Assembly: GCF_003143975.1 (NCBI RefSeq) | Contig: NZ_QFVR01000007.1 | Span: 62,001 to 126,000, forward strand | Source of the DNA: Kurthia sibirica | Lineage (GTDB): Bacteria > Bacillota > Bacilli > Bacillales_A > Planococcaceae | DNA length: 64,000 bases | Reading direction: 5' to 3' | Shown here: in pieces, positions 45,645 to 54,597 of the stretch | Position numbering within the stretch: the stretch's first letter is position 1 | Layout of the letters: every line of letters begins with the position of its first letter | Notes under the pieces: model-generated | What the model was told of the DNA's origin: nothing | Databases searched by the model: none | The model's input: the letters and a program-made list of their open reading frames with translations, nothing else | Made by a program: the position numbers and the translations under genes

Positions 45645-47333
45645 TTATTTGAAATTATATTGTGTAACAATTGGTTGTCGTTTATCAACCTGATCATGGA
45701 AATATTCATACAAACAAATACCTAAAAATGAACCAGATACATTTTTCACTTGTGTATAGCCATTATTTAATAAGGCCATCACTGCATTATAACTGCGTTG
45801 TGCTGAACGACAATGAACATATACTGCACGATCTTTTGGTATTTCAGCCATCCGTTCACGCAGCTGGCTCAACGGAATATTAAGTGCATTTTTAATATGA
45901 CCATTAGCAAATTCTTTTTCTTCACGCACATCGACGAATAATGCATTTTCTTCATATAGGCGACGCACATCAGAGACATGTACTTGTTTGAAACGGCCGT
46001 AGCTGATATTGGTTGCTACAAGAGCTGCCATATTAACGACATCCTTTGCCGTACCGAATAGTGGTGAATAGGATAATTCCACATCCTTAAGATCTTCAAT
46101 CGTTCCCCCCATTGTAATTAACATTGCAATAACATCTATGCGCTTATCAGCATTCCCTTTACCAATTGCTTGTGCCCCTAAAATTTTCCCCGTTGGTACT
46201 TCAAAAATCAATTTTAAATGTAGCGCGTTACTAGATGGCATTAAGCCCACTTTATCGGGTGCAATCACGTATACACTATCCGCTTGAAAACCTGCTTCTT
46301 TAGCCGTTTTTTCATTAATGCCTGTCGTTGCACAGTTTAAATTAAAAATACGTATACTTGAGGAACCGATTACTCCACGATTACGATTTGTAATACCATA
46401 CATGTGATCTGCTGCTACCCGTGCTTGTTTTTGGGCGGGTCCCGCCAATGCTAAGCGTACTGGTTTGTGTAATACTTGATGATACACTTCAATAGCATCC
46501 CCTACAGCATAAATAGCCGGGTCACTCGTAACATAATTGCCATCTACTTTAATTCCACCTGTTTTACCTATCTCTAAGTTCGCTTCTTGCGCTAATTTCG
46601 TTTCTGGTTCAACACCGATTGCCACTACGACAGCATCCGCTTTGACAATTTGACCATCACCTAAAACAATATGGTCTGTGGCAATTTTTGCGACATCTGC
46701 ATTAACATATAAATCGATATTGGCATCCATTATTTCTTTATGCATAATTTGCGCCATATCGTCATCATAGGGTTTCATTATTTGAGGTGCTCGTTGAATA
46801 ATTGATATTTTTTTATTGGCAGCATGAAGGTTTTCTGCTACCTCAACTCCGATAAAACCACCGCCAATAATCGCAATATTTTCTACTGCTGAAAATTGCG
46901 TATAACGTTGCAGGCGTTCAATATCTACAACATTTCGCACTGTAAAGACATGACGCTGTTCAATACCTTGTACTGCCGGTAATATGGGCTTGGCACCGGG
47001 AGACAACATTAACTTATCATATGACTCCTCATACACTTCATCCGTTTCAACAAATCTGACCGTCACAGTTTGACGCTCTTTATTAATGGCAATTACTTCT
47101 TGACTGACACGTGCTTCCAAATTATATTTTGATTTGAACTGCTGTGGGTCCATCATAATCAGTTTATCTGTTGTTGGTACAATACCACTCAAATGAAAAG
47201 GTAATGAACAATTTGAAAAAGATACATGTGGCCCTCGTTCAAACATAATCACCTCTGCATTTTCGTCCAGTCTTCTGATGCGTGCGGCTGTTGAGGCACC
47301 GCCTGCGACACCACCAATTACTACTACTTTCAT
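45645..47333 (-). CDS. CoA-disulfide reductase with C-terminal rhodanese domain
   Basis: A 562-residue flavoprotein of the CoADR-rhodanese type. FAD motif VVIGGVAGGASTAARIRRLD, redox Cys in FSNCSLPFHLSG, NAD(P)H motif IAIIGGGFIGVEVAENL, FAD motif YAVGDAIEV and a dimerisation domain to about 450. The rhodanese domain (about 465-555) has the catalytic Cys in YVHCRSAQRSYN. It reduces CoA disulfide or persulfide/polysulfide, protecting the thiol pool. Single gene with a terminator. Confidence 0.93.
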   Translation of the reverse strand: MKVVVIGGVAGGASTAARIRRLDENAEVIMFERGPHVSFSNCSLPFHLSGIVPTTDKLIMMDPQQFKSKYNLEARVSQEVIAINKERQTVTVRFVETDEVYEESYDKLMLSPGAKPILPAVQGIEQRHVFTVRNVVDIERLQRYTQFSAVENIAIIGGGFIGVEVAENLHAANKKISIIQRAPQIMKPYDDDMAQIMHKEIMDANIDLYVNADVAKIATDHIVLGDGQIVKADAVVVAIGVEPETKLAQEANLEIGKTGGIKVDGNYVTSDPAIYAVGDAIEVYHQVLHKPVRLALAGPAQKQARVAADHMYGITNRNRGVIGSSSIRIFNLNCATTGINEKTAKEAGFQADSVYVIAPDKVGLMPSSNALHLKLIFEVPTGKILGAQAIGKGNADKRIDVIAMLITMGGTIEDLKDVELSYSPLFGTAKDVVNMAALVATNISYGRFKQVHVSDVRRLYEENALFVDVREEKEFANGHIKNALNIPLSQLRERMAEIPKDRAVYVHCRSAQRSYNAVMALLNNGYTQVKNVSGSFLGICLYEYFHDQVDKRQPIVTQYNFK

Positions 47334-47429
47334 CCCATTACTCCCCTTCTATTAATCCTTCAGTTATTCCTCATATCATATACCCTGCTAGGTATATTTT
47401 CAATTAAAATAACTTATGATGATTTAAAA

Positions 47430-47459
47430 AACGTAGGCAAAATATGAATCGCCTACGTT
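47430..47459 (-). terminator. Terminator of the small acidic protein gene
   Basis: AACGTAGGC (47430-47438) pairs with GCCTACGTT (47451-47459); A run to the left gives minus-strand T residues. Confidence 0.8.
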
Positions 47460-47465
47460 GATTTA

Positions 47466-47636
47466 TTAGTTAGACATCTCTTTTTTCATCTCTTCAAGTT
47501 CTGCGATTTGTTCTTTCGTTAAATCAATTAACTCTTGTGTTGCTGCATCAATTTCACCCGGTGCTTCTAACTGCTTCAACATATCCTTTGCATCTTCAAG
47601 CATTATTTCAACATTTTCTATTTTCAAAATCCCCAT
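47466..47636 (-). CDS. Small acidic helical protein, 56 residues
   Basis: Unrecognised. Start at ATG 47636 because GGAGGAAG lies eight bases upstream; it has its own terminator. The protein begins MGILKIENVEIMLEDAKDML and continues with TQELIDLTKEQIAELEEM, two amphipathic helices that could form a helical hairpin or coiled coil. The signals for translation and termination argue that it is a real small gene. Confidence 0.6.
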   Translation of the reverse strand: MGILKIENVEIMLEDAKDMLKQLEAPGEIDAATQELIDLTKEQIAELEEMKKEMSN

Positions 47637-47858
47637 CTTTATCTTCCTCCTATCATTCAACGATTCTTTTTGTTACTATACCTTATTTTAACTTGCCGTG
47701 TAACCTATTGTCTCTTTATTTGAGCGATCTTTGACAAGCGCTATTTCCATTGCATTCTGACATCTATATTTTTATCATTTCTGACACTTTTAAACAGTCC
47801 AGGTATTTGCTATCGTTAGGTCAAATAAACAGATTCCAATAGAAGGAAGGTTTTGACT

Positions 47859-48398
47859 ATGTCACAGTCACTCACTACTACACGCAATCGCACATATGAT
47901 TTAATCATTACAGCTTTAGCCATTTCTCTTGTTTTTGTTTCTACTTTATTTTTAAATATTCGCTTACCCATCGCTGCAAATGGAGGGCTTGTCCATTTAG
48001 GTACGGCTATGTTATTCATCTTGGCTATCTTACTTGGCCCTAAAAAAGGAGCTCTTGTAGGCGCTATTGGAATGGGCTTATTCGATTTATTCTCCGGGTG
48101 GGTTGTATGGGCACCCATTACCTTTATTGCCAGAGGTGTGCAAGGATATGTTGTTGGGCGTATTGCTTGGTCGCTCGGACGAAAAGGGAGCAGTACAAAA
48201 TTCAATACGCTTGCGATTTTAGCCTCCATTCCTTTAATGGTTGCCTGCTATTACGTGGGAGAAGCGATTCTTTTTAGTAGCTGGATTATACCTGCTGCTT
48301 CCATTCCAGGGGATCTCGTGCAAAATGTCATCGGTTTCATCATCGCTATTCCTGTCGCGAAATTTTTAAAAAGACTGCCCATGTTTAAAAACTCATAA
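47859..48398 (+). CDS. ECF transporter S component
   Basis: A 179-residue membrane protein with five to six helices: LIITALAISLVFVSTLFLNI, GLVHLGTAMLFILAILLG, GALVGAIGMGLFDLFSGW and a C-terminal IPGDLVQNVIGFIIAIPV. The AxxxA-type small-residue helices and the GDxxQN motif are typical of substrate-binding S components of energy-coupling factor vitamin transporters, which share an EcfAA'T module encoded elsewhere. No riboswitch is visible upstream, so the vitamin cannot be named. GAAGGAAGG precedes ATG 47859. Confidence 0.8.
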   Translation: MSQSLTTTRNRTYDLIITALAISLVFVSTLFLNIRLPIAANGGLVHLGTAMLFILAILLGPKKGALVGAIGMGLFDLFSGWVVWAPITFIARGVQGYVVGRIAWSLGRKGSSTKFNTLAILASIPLMVACYYVGEAILFSSWIIPAASIPGDLVQNVIGFIIAIPVAKFLKRLPMFKNS

Positions 48399-48579
48399 TG
48401 ACTCAATTTCTGCTATTCTATATCAATTGAAAAAGGCATAAAAAACGCTCTCATCTCTTTTATCACGTACACTATTAAAAAGTTATATAGTTACTTTTAG
48501 TAAGTCTTTTTACTTGCATTCACTTTCTACTATAATTTACACTACTAAAGTAAATTGATATTATAGGAGGATTTATTCG

Positions 48580-49146
48580 ATGACATTTCAAGCTAAAGAT
48601 TTCCGCACGGCTGATCACGATATTGCAGAACTATTTTTAAATCGTTGGTCGCCACGTGCATTCTCAAATAAAAAAGTAGAGAATGCCACTTTAAATACAT
48701 TATTCGAAGCAGCTCGTTGGGCTCCTTCATCCGGTAATAATCAACCTTGGCGTTTTATCATTGCGAAAAATGATGCTGATTTAAAAAAATTCCACCCTAT
48801 TTTAATGGAGGGCAACTTTGTTTGGGCTCAACATGCACCTGTTTTGGCATTAGTTGTATCAGATAATACAAAAGGCTCAAACGAATTTGATGCAGGTGCC
48901 GCTTGGGGATTCCTATCATTACAAGCCGCAAAAGATGGTTTAATTACACATCCAATGAGTGGTATTTATAAAGATGTCGCAAAAGAAACTTTTAATATTC
49001 CTGAAAATTTTGATGTTCATTTGGCAATTGCTATCGGATATAAAGGAGAAACACATACACTATCTCCTGAACTACAAGCACGCGAAACACCATCAAACCG
49101 CCGTCCATTGGCAGAAATTCTATTTGAAGGTTCATTTAAGAAATAA
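48580..49146 (+). CDS. Nitroreductase family protein
   Basis: An FMN-dependent oxidoreductase of 188 residues. Flavin-binding motifs RWSPRAFSNKKV (near residue 22), ARWAPSSGNNQPWRF and the late IAIGYKG are present. Family members reduce nitro compounds, quinones or other electrophiles with NAD(P)H; the physiological substrate is unknown. TAGGAGGATT precedes the ATG. Ends in a terminator shared with rlmH. Confidence 0.9.
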   Translation: MTFQAKDFRTADHDIAELFLNRWSPRAFSNKKVENATLNTLFEAARWAPSSGNNQPWRFIIAKNDADLKKFHPILMEGNFVWAQHAPVLALVVSDNTKGSNEFDAGAAWGFLSLQAAKDGLITHPMSGIYKDVAKETFNIPENFDVHLAIAIGYKGETHTLSPELQARETPSNRRPLAEILFEGSFKK

Positions 49147-49151
49147 CATAA

Positions 49152-49191
49152 AAAATGAGAAACGGTCTATTACTAAGCCGTTTCTCATTTT
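49152..49191. terminator. Bidirectional terminator
   Basis: A perfect 14-bp stem AAAATGAGAAACGG with 49178-49191 between the convergent nitroreductase and rlmH genes. Confidence 0.9.
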
Positions 49192-49220
49192 TCATTTGTA
49201 CTTCACAATCTAAAAATTAC

Positions 49221-49700
49221 TTATTTATGATACGGTTCATTTTTCATAATGCGGAAGCTACGATAAATTTGTTCAATTAAGACTAGTTTCATAAGTTGAT
49301 GGGGTAAAGTCATTTTGCCAAAGGAAATTTTAGCATCTGCACGCTTCAAAACATCATCATGTAAACCAAGAGAGCCACCGATGACAAAAACAATTTTACT
49401 ATGACCATATGTTAACAGACGATCGATTTCTTTCGATAATTCCTCCGATGAACGTTGCTTACCTTCAATCGCTAATGCAAAAACATATGCATCTGGAGCA
49501 ATTTTCGCTAAAATGCGTTCGCCTTCTTTTTTCTTGACGATGATCATCTCTGCATCGCTTAATTGTTCTGGCGCTTTTTCATCGAGAACTTCGACTAAAT
49601 CCATTTTCGAATAGGCTCCAAGACGTTTTGCGTACTCTTCTATTCCCAATTTTAAATATTTTTCCTTCAGTTTTCCGACTGATACAATTGTTATACCCAC
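49221..49700 (-). CDS. rlmH: 23S rRNA (pseudouridine1915-N3)-methyltransferase RlmH (GTG start)
   Basis: SPOUT-class methyltransferase that N3-methylates pseudouridine 1915 in helix 69 of 23S rRNA in assembled ribosomes. Starting at GTG 49700 gives 159 residues, the family's standard length, beginning [14 protein letters not shown] after MG; the GTG at 49712 would add four residues. The trefoil-knot SAM site is [15 protein letters not shown] and the C-terminal [18 protein letters not shown] follows. It lies downstream of the walR cluster, its conserved position. DnaA boxes surround its start. Confidence 0.95.
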   Translation of the reverse strand: MGITIVSVGKLKEKYLKLGIEEYAKRLGAYSKMDLVEVLDEKAPEQLSDAEMIIVKKKEGERILAKIAPDAYVFALAIEGKQRSSEELSKEIDRLLTYGHSKIVFVIGGSLGLHDDVLKRADAKISFGKMTLPHQLMKLVLIEQIYRSFRIMKNEPYHK

Positions 49701-49790
49701 AGGTTTATCCACTCATTTCCATAATTTATGAACACTTTATCCACAGAACTTATACACATATCCACAGGCTACACAATATGTTGTAGGGGA

Positions 49791-49955
49791 TTATTTGTTC
49801 CCCACAAGATATTCTGCTTGCTCGTCACAGAAATCACACTTTGTGGATAACTTTTCTTCTTCTTTCAAGTTTTCCATTATTGGAAAATCTTTTTCATTTG
49901 CTACAAAAACATCCAATGCATGCCCTATATGATTTTCACATGATTTAATTGCCAC
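49791..49955 (-). CDS. CxxH/CxxC small protein (GTG start)
   Basis: A 54-residue protein of the small CxxH/CxxC family found between htrA and rlmH in Bacillaceae. CENHIGHALDVFVA carries CxxH and KCDFCDEQAEYLVG carries CxxC, a likely zinc ribbon. GTG 49955 is preferred because GGAGGAG lies five bases upstream. Function unknown; its conserved position in the wal cluster is known, its role is not. Confidence 0.82.
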   Translation of the reverse strand: MAIKSCENHIGHALDVFVANEKDFPIMENLKEEEKLSTKCDFCDEQAEYLVGNK

Positions 49956-50047
49956 TTTGACTCCTCCATTCATTTTTCAGAATATAATAAAAGTTATACA
50001 CAATTTTACGTACTTTATCCACAATCTATTGTAACAGACAACAAGAA

Positions 50048-50080
50048 AGCCGCAAAGGATATTCAATTCCCCTTACGGCT
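50048..50080 (-). terminator. Possible terminator after htrA
   Basis: AGCCG and CGGCT arms with partial inner pairing (AAGG/CCTT region) follow the htrA stop on the minus strand, but the T tract is interrupted. Confidence 0.45.
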
Positions 50081-50124
50081 CTCTAGTTTTTATATCATTT
50101 TACATTTCTATTACTTATCCACAA

Positions 50125-51348
50125 CTAGTTTTTTATTGTACTTTTTAAATCGATAGTTTTGTTGACTGCTTTACCACCGCTATACAATTTAACTTTCACT
50201 GAATCACCCACATTTTTACTATATAAAATTTTGCGTAATTCAATAGAGTTACTTACTTTTTTACCATCCATCTCAACGATTACATCATATTGCTTGATCC
50301 CCGCTTTGTCTGCTGCAGATCCACTTTCAACAGAACCAACCACCACACCTGACGTCACATCATTTGGTAATTCCAATGTTTGGTTTTGATAAAATGCTGG
50401 AACATCTGCTAAGTCAATTAGCGATACGCCCATTGCTGGTCTTTCGACTTTACCTTTTTTCTCTAATTCTTCAATGACAGGAATGGCTGTATTGATTGGG
50501 ATTGAGAACCCAAGGCCTTCCGCTTGAGATTGACTAATTTTCATCGAGTTGATTCCAATTACTTGACCGGCTAAATTAATGAGGGCACCACCTGAGTTCC
50601 CTGGACTAATTGCGGCATCTGTTTGGAGTACCTCTGCATTCCAATCTGCGGTACCATCACCGTTTATATCCATAGGTACTGTGCGATCCTTACCAGAAAT
50701 GACACCCGTTGTTACAGAGCCATATAAGTCCAATCCAAGTGGATTACCGATTGCGATAACAGATTCGCCTTGTTTTAATTTATCTGAATCACCAAATTTA
50801 GCGACCTGTGTTACATGTTTTGCGTCGATTGAAATAACCGCTAAATCTGTCCACTGGTCTTTACCCACTAGTTTTGCATCTACTTTTTTACCATCAGCTA
50901 ATGTAACTTCTAATGCGTCTGCTTCATCAACTACATGGTTATTAGTAACAATATATGCTTTACCACCATCTTTTTTATACACAACACCTGAACCGCTACC
51001 TGCTTCGCTACTAGATTCTTCATCTGATGTGTTTTTGCCACCACCGAAAATATCTTCAGTCGATTGTTTTTTTTGAATATTTGTAATGCCGATTACAGAA
51101 TCCTTTGTCTTATCCACAGCATCTGTAACATTTGTCGATATTTCAGTGGATAATTGAGGTGTCTCTGTTTTATTGACTGAGTTGCTTGTACTACCCGGCA
51201 ATGAATTAGATAAAGATGGGACGATTAACCATACGAGTAATGCACCAATAATTACACCTAATAAAGCTGAAAAAAAGTAACCCGCTTTACTGCCACCCTT
51301 ATTTCCTTTATTACGTTTACCATGTTCTGTGTCATCATAGTAACCCAT
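50125..51348 (-). CDS. htrA: HtrA-type serine protease with PDZ domain
   Basis: A 407-residue membrane-anchored DegP/HtrA protease (YycK/HtrC position). TM segment GYFFSALLGVIIGALLVWLI at about 22-42, a Ser/Thr linker, then a trypsin-like domain: catalytic His in IVTNNHVVDEA, Asp in QWTDLAVISI, Ser in SPGNSGGALINL. One PDZ domain follows (about 310-400, VVVGSVESGSAADKAGIKQYD). It degrades misfolded exported proteins at the cell surface. It lies downstream of walJ but beyond a terminator-like hairpin, so it may have its own promoter. Confidence 0.93.
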   Translation of the reverse strand: MGYYDDTEHGKRNKGNKGGSKAGYFFSALLGVIIGALLVWLIVPSLSNSLPGSTSNSVNKTETPQLSTEISTNVTDAVDKTKDSVIGITNIQKKQSTEDIFGGGKNTSDEESSSEAGSGSGVVYKKDGGKAYIVTNNHVVDEADALEVTLADGKKVDAKLVGKDQWTDLAVISIDAKHVTQVAKFGDSDKLKQGESVIAIGNPLGLDLYGSVTTGVISGKDRTVPMDINGDGTADWNAEVLQTDAAISPGNSGGALINLAGQVIGINSMKISQSQAEGLGFSIPINTAIPVIEELEKKGKVERPAMGVSLIDLADVPAFYQNQTLELPNDVTSGVVVGSVESGSAADKAGIKQYDVIVEMDGKKVSNSIELRKILYSKNVGDSVKVKLYSGGKAVNKTIDLKSTIKN

Positions 51349-51494
51349 TGTTCATTCCTCCTCAATCTCTGTTATTATTATTTGATATTTTCACTTTACA
51401 AGGTGAACATGAAAATTACATGAAAATTGATTAAAAATTACGTCAAAATTGCATGATACTTTATGTATTTCCCCCAGATATTAACGTCAAAACA

Positions 51495-51534
51495 AAAAAA
51501 ATCATCAACAACAATCGTTGCTAATGATTTTTTT
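51495..51534 (-). terminator. Terminator after walJ
   Basis: AAAAAAATCAT and CAAC arms pair with GTTG and ATGATTTTTTT (51524-51534), just beyond the walJ stop. Confidence 0.75.
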
Positions 51535-51538
51535 CTTA

Positions 51539-52327
51539 TTAGACAAGCACAAGTTTTGTCGGTTGTTCAGCATCTGTATCATGTAAATGAACGTATTCAT
51601 TCGGCATAATGCCAACGGATTGTAATGTTTGTGACACGCTCATGCGTGCTAAATCTTTCATATTATTATCTTTGCTGAGATGAGCTAAATAAATTTGCGT
51701 CTGCTTTTCAAAGATAACTTCGCTCATGGCAATTGCTGCATCTTCGTTACTAACATGACCTACATCACTTAAAATACGTCGTTTAATCGACCATGGATGT
51801 GGTCCCATTTGTAACATTCCTACATCATGATTACTTTCAAAGACATAGGAATCGGCTCCACGTATAATACCTTTCATACGATCGCTGACATAGCCTGTAT
51901 CGGTTATAACAGCTAGTTTACGTCCATTTTCATGAAATGTGTAAAACATGGGATCTGCTGCATCATGTGATACGCCAAATGATTCAATGTCTAAACCACC
52001 AAATGATTTTACCGTTTCCATATCAAAGTTAAAACGCTGTTCAAGTGGCACTTTACCAATTAAACCATCCATTGCTTGCCATGTTTTATCATTGGCATAA
52101 ATCGGTATATTATATTTACGCGCTAATATACCTACACCTTTAATATGATCTGTATGCTCATGTGTCACTAAAATACCTGTTAGTTTTTTTATGTCACGAT
52201 CTATCTTTTCAAAGAGTTGATCCATTTTTTTACCTGTCAATCCTGCATCGACGATAAACGCATGGTCCCCGCTTTCTACATAAACTGCATTGCCTGTACT
52301 ACCACTTGCTAAGACACTAAATTGCAT
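51539..52327 (-). CDS. walJ: WalJ, MBL-fold metallo-hydrolase/exonuclease
   Basis: A metallo-beta-lactamase-fold protein (YycJ), 262 residues, with the metal motif [12 protein letters not shown], the conserved ASGSTGN start, the ITDTGYVS Asp and a C-terminal LAHLSKDNN His. The family acts as a 5'-3' DNA exonuclease linked to mismatch repair and to coordination of division with replication. AGGAGTC precedes the ATG. Last gene of the wal operon. Confidence 0.94.
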   Translation of the reverse strand: MQFSVLASGSTGNAVYVESGDHAFIVDAGLTGKKMDQLFEKIDRDIKKLTGILVTHEHTDHIKGVGILARKYNIPIYANDKTWQAMDGLIGKVPLEQRFNFDMETVKSFGGLDIESFGVSHDAADPMFYTFHENGRKLAVITDTGYVSDRMKGIIRGADSYVFESNHDVGMLQMGPHPWSIKRRILSDVGHVSNEDAAIAMSEVIFEKQTQIYLAHLSKDNNMKDLARMSVSQTLQSVGIMPNEYVHLHDTDAEQPTKLVLV

Positions 52328-52346
52328 AATAAAAAGACTCCTAACT

Positions 52347-53252
52347 TTACTTGTTCATTCTTGAATCTTCGATCACCGTATCACTTAAATTTTCAATTTT
52401 CTGCCCTTTATAGTCTAAATCGGCGACTGCTTCTTTATTGATAAATTCAATATTTTTTTCTATTTCAAGTACTTGCCCATCTACTGCATTAACAAAGAAA
52501 TCAACATCCAATTTCCCTTTTTTACCATTTGGAATAGACGTCTGAATATGCCAAGTAGGCGATAATACTTGCGTCTCTGTTAACGGTACCAAAGTTGAAT
52601 AACCAAGCTCTGCTAAAGTGATAACTGTGTCATCTTTCAAATACCCTTTTTCAAAGATTGTTTTGACAGCTTGAGAAGCTTTTATTAAGGAGCTTTTTTC
52701 CCCCACTGGCTTCAATGTATTAAACATTGTTTGCTCATATTTTGTCACTTCGTTTTTAGCTGACCAATATACTTTGATTGCCGCACTTTGGTTGTAAAAC
52801 ACGATATGATCATCTGTTACTTGGAAAAATGTAGCTTCTCGATTTTCTAAATCAATACTCCATAACACATATGAATTACCTGCATAAGACATTTTTTTTA
52901 TGAAATCAGTCAATGATCTCTCAGTAATTTCATCTAGTTGCATGGGGTTTTTCAATGTACTTTCTACGATTGTATTATCACGAATCGTCAATATTTGATT
53001 TTTAGGTAGATCTTCTAAATCTTTGTTTTCAAACTGCTTGATTTTACCAGACATATACGTTGTTTTTTCAACGGAATTCGGCAATTTATTTAGCGTAATA
53101 TTTGCTCGTTTTAAATCGCTTTCTAGACTGGTTTCACCAAGAATTTCAAGGTCTTTTTCTTCGTTATAATTATTCACATAGACAGAATATAAAAAGACAT
53201 TCAAGATAGAAAAAACGATGATAAAAATGGTTTTCGTTTTACTCCAATCCAC
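52347..53252 (-). CDS. walI: WalI, regulator of WalK (GTG start)
   Basis: A 301-residue membrane-anchored regulator (YycI). GTG 53252 follows GGAGGTGATACTA and gives [20 protein letters not shown], the single N-terminal helix, then an extracellular domain built of YycH-like repeats. With WalH it holds WalK in a low-activity state. Its start lies inside the walH coding end (14-base overlap), typical of this operon. Confidence 0.92.
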   Translation of the reverse strand: MDWSKTKTIFIIVFSILNVFLYSVYVNNYNEEKDLEILGETSLESDLKRANITLNKLPNSVEKTTYMSGKIKQFENKDLEDLPKNQILTIRDNTIVESTLKNPMQLDEITERSLTDFIKKMSYAGNSYVLWSIDLENREATFFQVTDDHIVFYNQSAAIKVYWSAKNEVTKYEQTMFNTLKPVGEKSSLIKASQAVKTIFEKGYLKDDTVITLAELGYSTLVPLTETQVLSPTWHIQTSIPNGKKGKLDVDFFVNAVDGQVLEIEKNIEFINKEAVADLDYKGQKIENLSDTVIEDSRMNK

Positions 53253-54597
53253 TAGTATCACCTCCAACACTGGCCGTTTTTATATCTACTTCATGCCATA
53301 CATCTTTTATGCGATAAAACCATGTTGGTTCAAAGATAAAAATAGATGTTCTCTGTGCGTCTTTATGCATTGTTAATCCTGTACGTAGTGCTGTAATGTC
53401 ATTGAAATCAATATTTTTATTCGACATAAGTTTTTGAGCCATTTTTTCGCCGGAAATTAAATTCACTGTCTTATTTTTTTCCTGCGGTAAGTAAGCAAGC
53501 TTATACGTTGGGCGTATATAACGATAGATGCGTCCATTACCCCAATACGTCTCAATTTTAGTAGTACCCATATCTGTTTTCAATACTGCTTGATTTTCAA
53601 CATATAATTGATAGTCTACCTTTTGCGCATTATAGTCAACCGCTGAATAACGATAATCTCCTGTCCATCCTCCATGTGCATTGATGAATTCAAATGTATT
53701 TGATACGAGATGTGTTTTCTGAATATTTTCTTGATTTTCTGTTGCTGTAGAATTCACATAACTTAACATATACTTTGATTTATCAATCGTCATAATAGAA
53801 CGATCATCGGTATATTTTTCGATACCTTGCTTATCATCTGGACTCATTTTTACAATTTTAGAATTCGTAAAGAGTGCATTTTTAAAATCATCAATACTAA
53901 CGGTTGAAATCAAATATTTATATTGAGACATTTTCATATCATCAACGGGTAGGAATAATGTATTCCTATTATCACGTTGAATCGGCGTATATTCTGGGAA
54001 TCCTACTAATAAATCTAATACATTTTTTTGAAAATCTTTTTCGCTCTTTACTTTGATTTTTGCTCGGTATAATTGTTTTTGCTTTGCATTAGAGAAAAAG
54101 ACTGTCAACTCATTTGACGGAACATCATCTTGATCAACAGATTTCCAACTAATAATCATGTGATCAAAGCTTACTTCAGGTACTTTTTTACTTAAAACAG
54201 GTAATATATTTTGGAATACTGGCATGGGTACTTCACTATCAAATTGCATAATTAAGCGATTGTCTAACAACATCAAATCATTGAGCTTAGACACACTAAA
54301 ATTATTACTCACTGGTGAAATATCGGATAGTTCCCAGTTTTTCATCTGTTTAAACAACATGGACATCTCTGTCGTATTTGAAGTACCTGTCCACTCTCCC
54401 TCACGATTGATGAGCAAGCGATACGGTAGCAATACTTCTGACATTTGACGTTTTTTCTCCATTGTTACATTAAAAGGTTTCTCTTTTTCCACCGTTTCAT
54501 AGTTTGGATGATAGGACCAAATTGTAAATGTTAATGTCACACTCAAAAGAACGAGAACAAACAATACAACTGATTTAATTTGCTCTAGATATTTCAT
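53239..54597 (-). CDS. walH: WalH, regulator of WalK
   Basis: A 452-residue protein (YycH) with one N-terminal helix (IKSVVLFVLVLLSVTLTFTI) and a large extracellular region ending in WFYRIKDVWHEVDI. With WalI it restrains WalK. ATG 54597 is chosen; an ATG six bases earlier is also possible. It overlaps walK by four bases, so the operon is translationally coupled. Confidence 0.92.
   Translation of the reverse strand: MKYLEQIKSVVLFVLVLLSVTLTFTIWSYHPNYETVEKEKPFNVTMEKKRQMSEVLLPYRLLINREGEWTGTSNTTEMSMLFKQMKNWELSDISPVSNNFSVSKLNDLMLLDNRLIMQFDSEVPMPVFQNILPVLSKKVPEVSFDHMIISWKSVDQDDVPSNELTVFFSNAKQKQLYRAKIKVKSEKDFQKNVLDLLVGFPEYTPIQRDNRNTLFLPVDDMKMSQYKYLISTVSIDDFKNALFTNSKIVKMSPDDKQGIEKYTDDRSIMTIDKSKYMLSYVNSTATENQENIQKTHLVSNTFEFINAHGGWTGDYRYSAVDYNAQKVDYQLYVENQAVLKTDMGTTKIETYWGNGRIYRYIRPTYKLAYLPQEKNKTVNLISGEKMAQKLMSNKNIDFNDITALRTGLTMHKDAQRTSIFIFEPTWFYRIKDVWHEVDIKTASVGGDTSGLE

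Larger units (their letters stand above)
49705..50123. other. DnaA-box cluster around rlmH start and upstream region
   Basis: Perfect TTATCCACA copies lie at 49737-49745, 49842-49850 (reverse), 50015-50023 and 50115-50123. One-mismatch copies are at 49705-49713, 49750-49758, 49758-49766 and 49994-50002. A further perfect box is inside htrA at 51110-51118. That is eight boxes in about 420 bases. B. subtilis has a DnaA-box cluster at the same gene (yydA is rlmH), used to titrate DnaA near oriC. No origin unwinding element is evident. Confidence 0.8.

Noticed and set aside
47663-47858. Vitamin riboswitch upstream of the ECF S component
   Set aside because: I looked for TPP, preQ1, folate, FMN and biotin-type leader signatures and saw none, so the substrate is left open.
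50579-51076. Plus-strand 165-residue open frame
   Set aside because: Antisense to the protease domain of htrA; residue composition (Ser/Pro/Thr) is that of a shadow frame.
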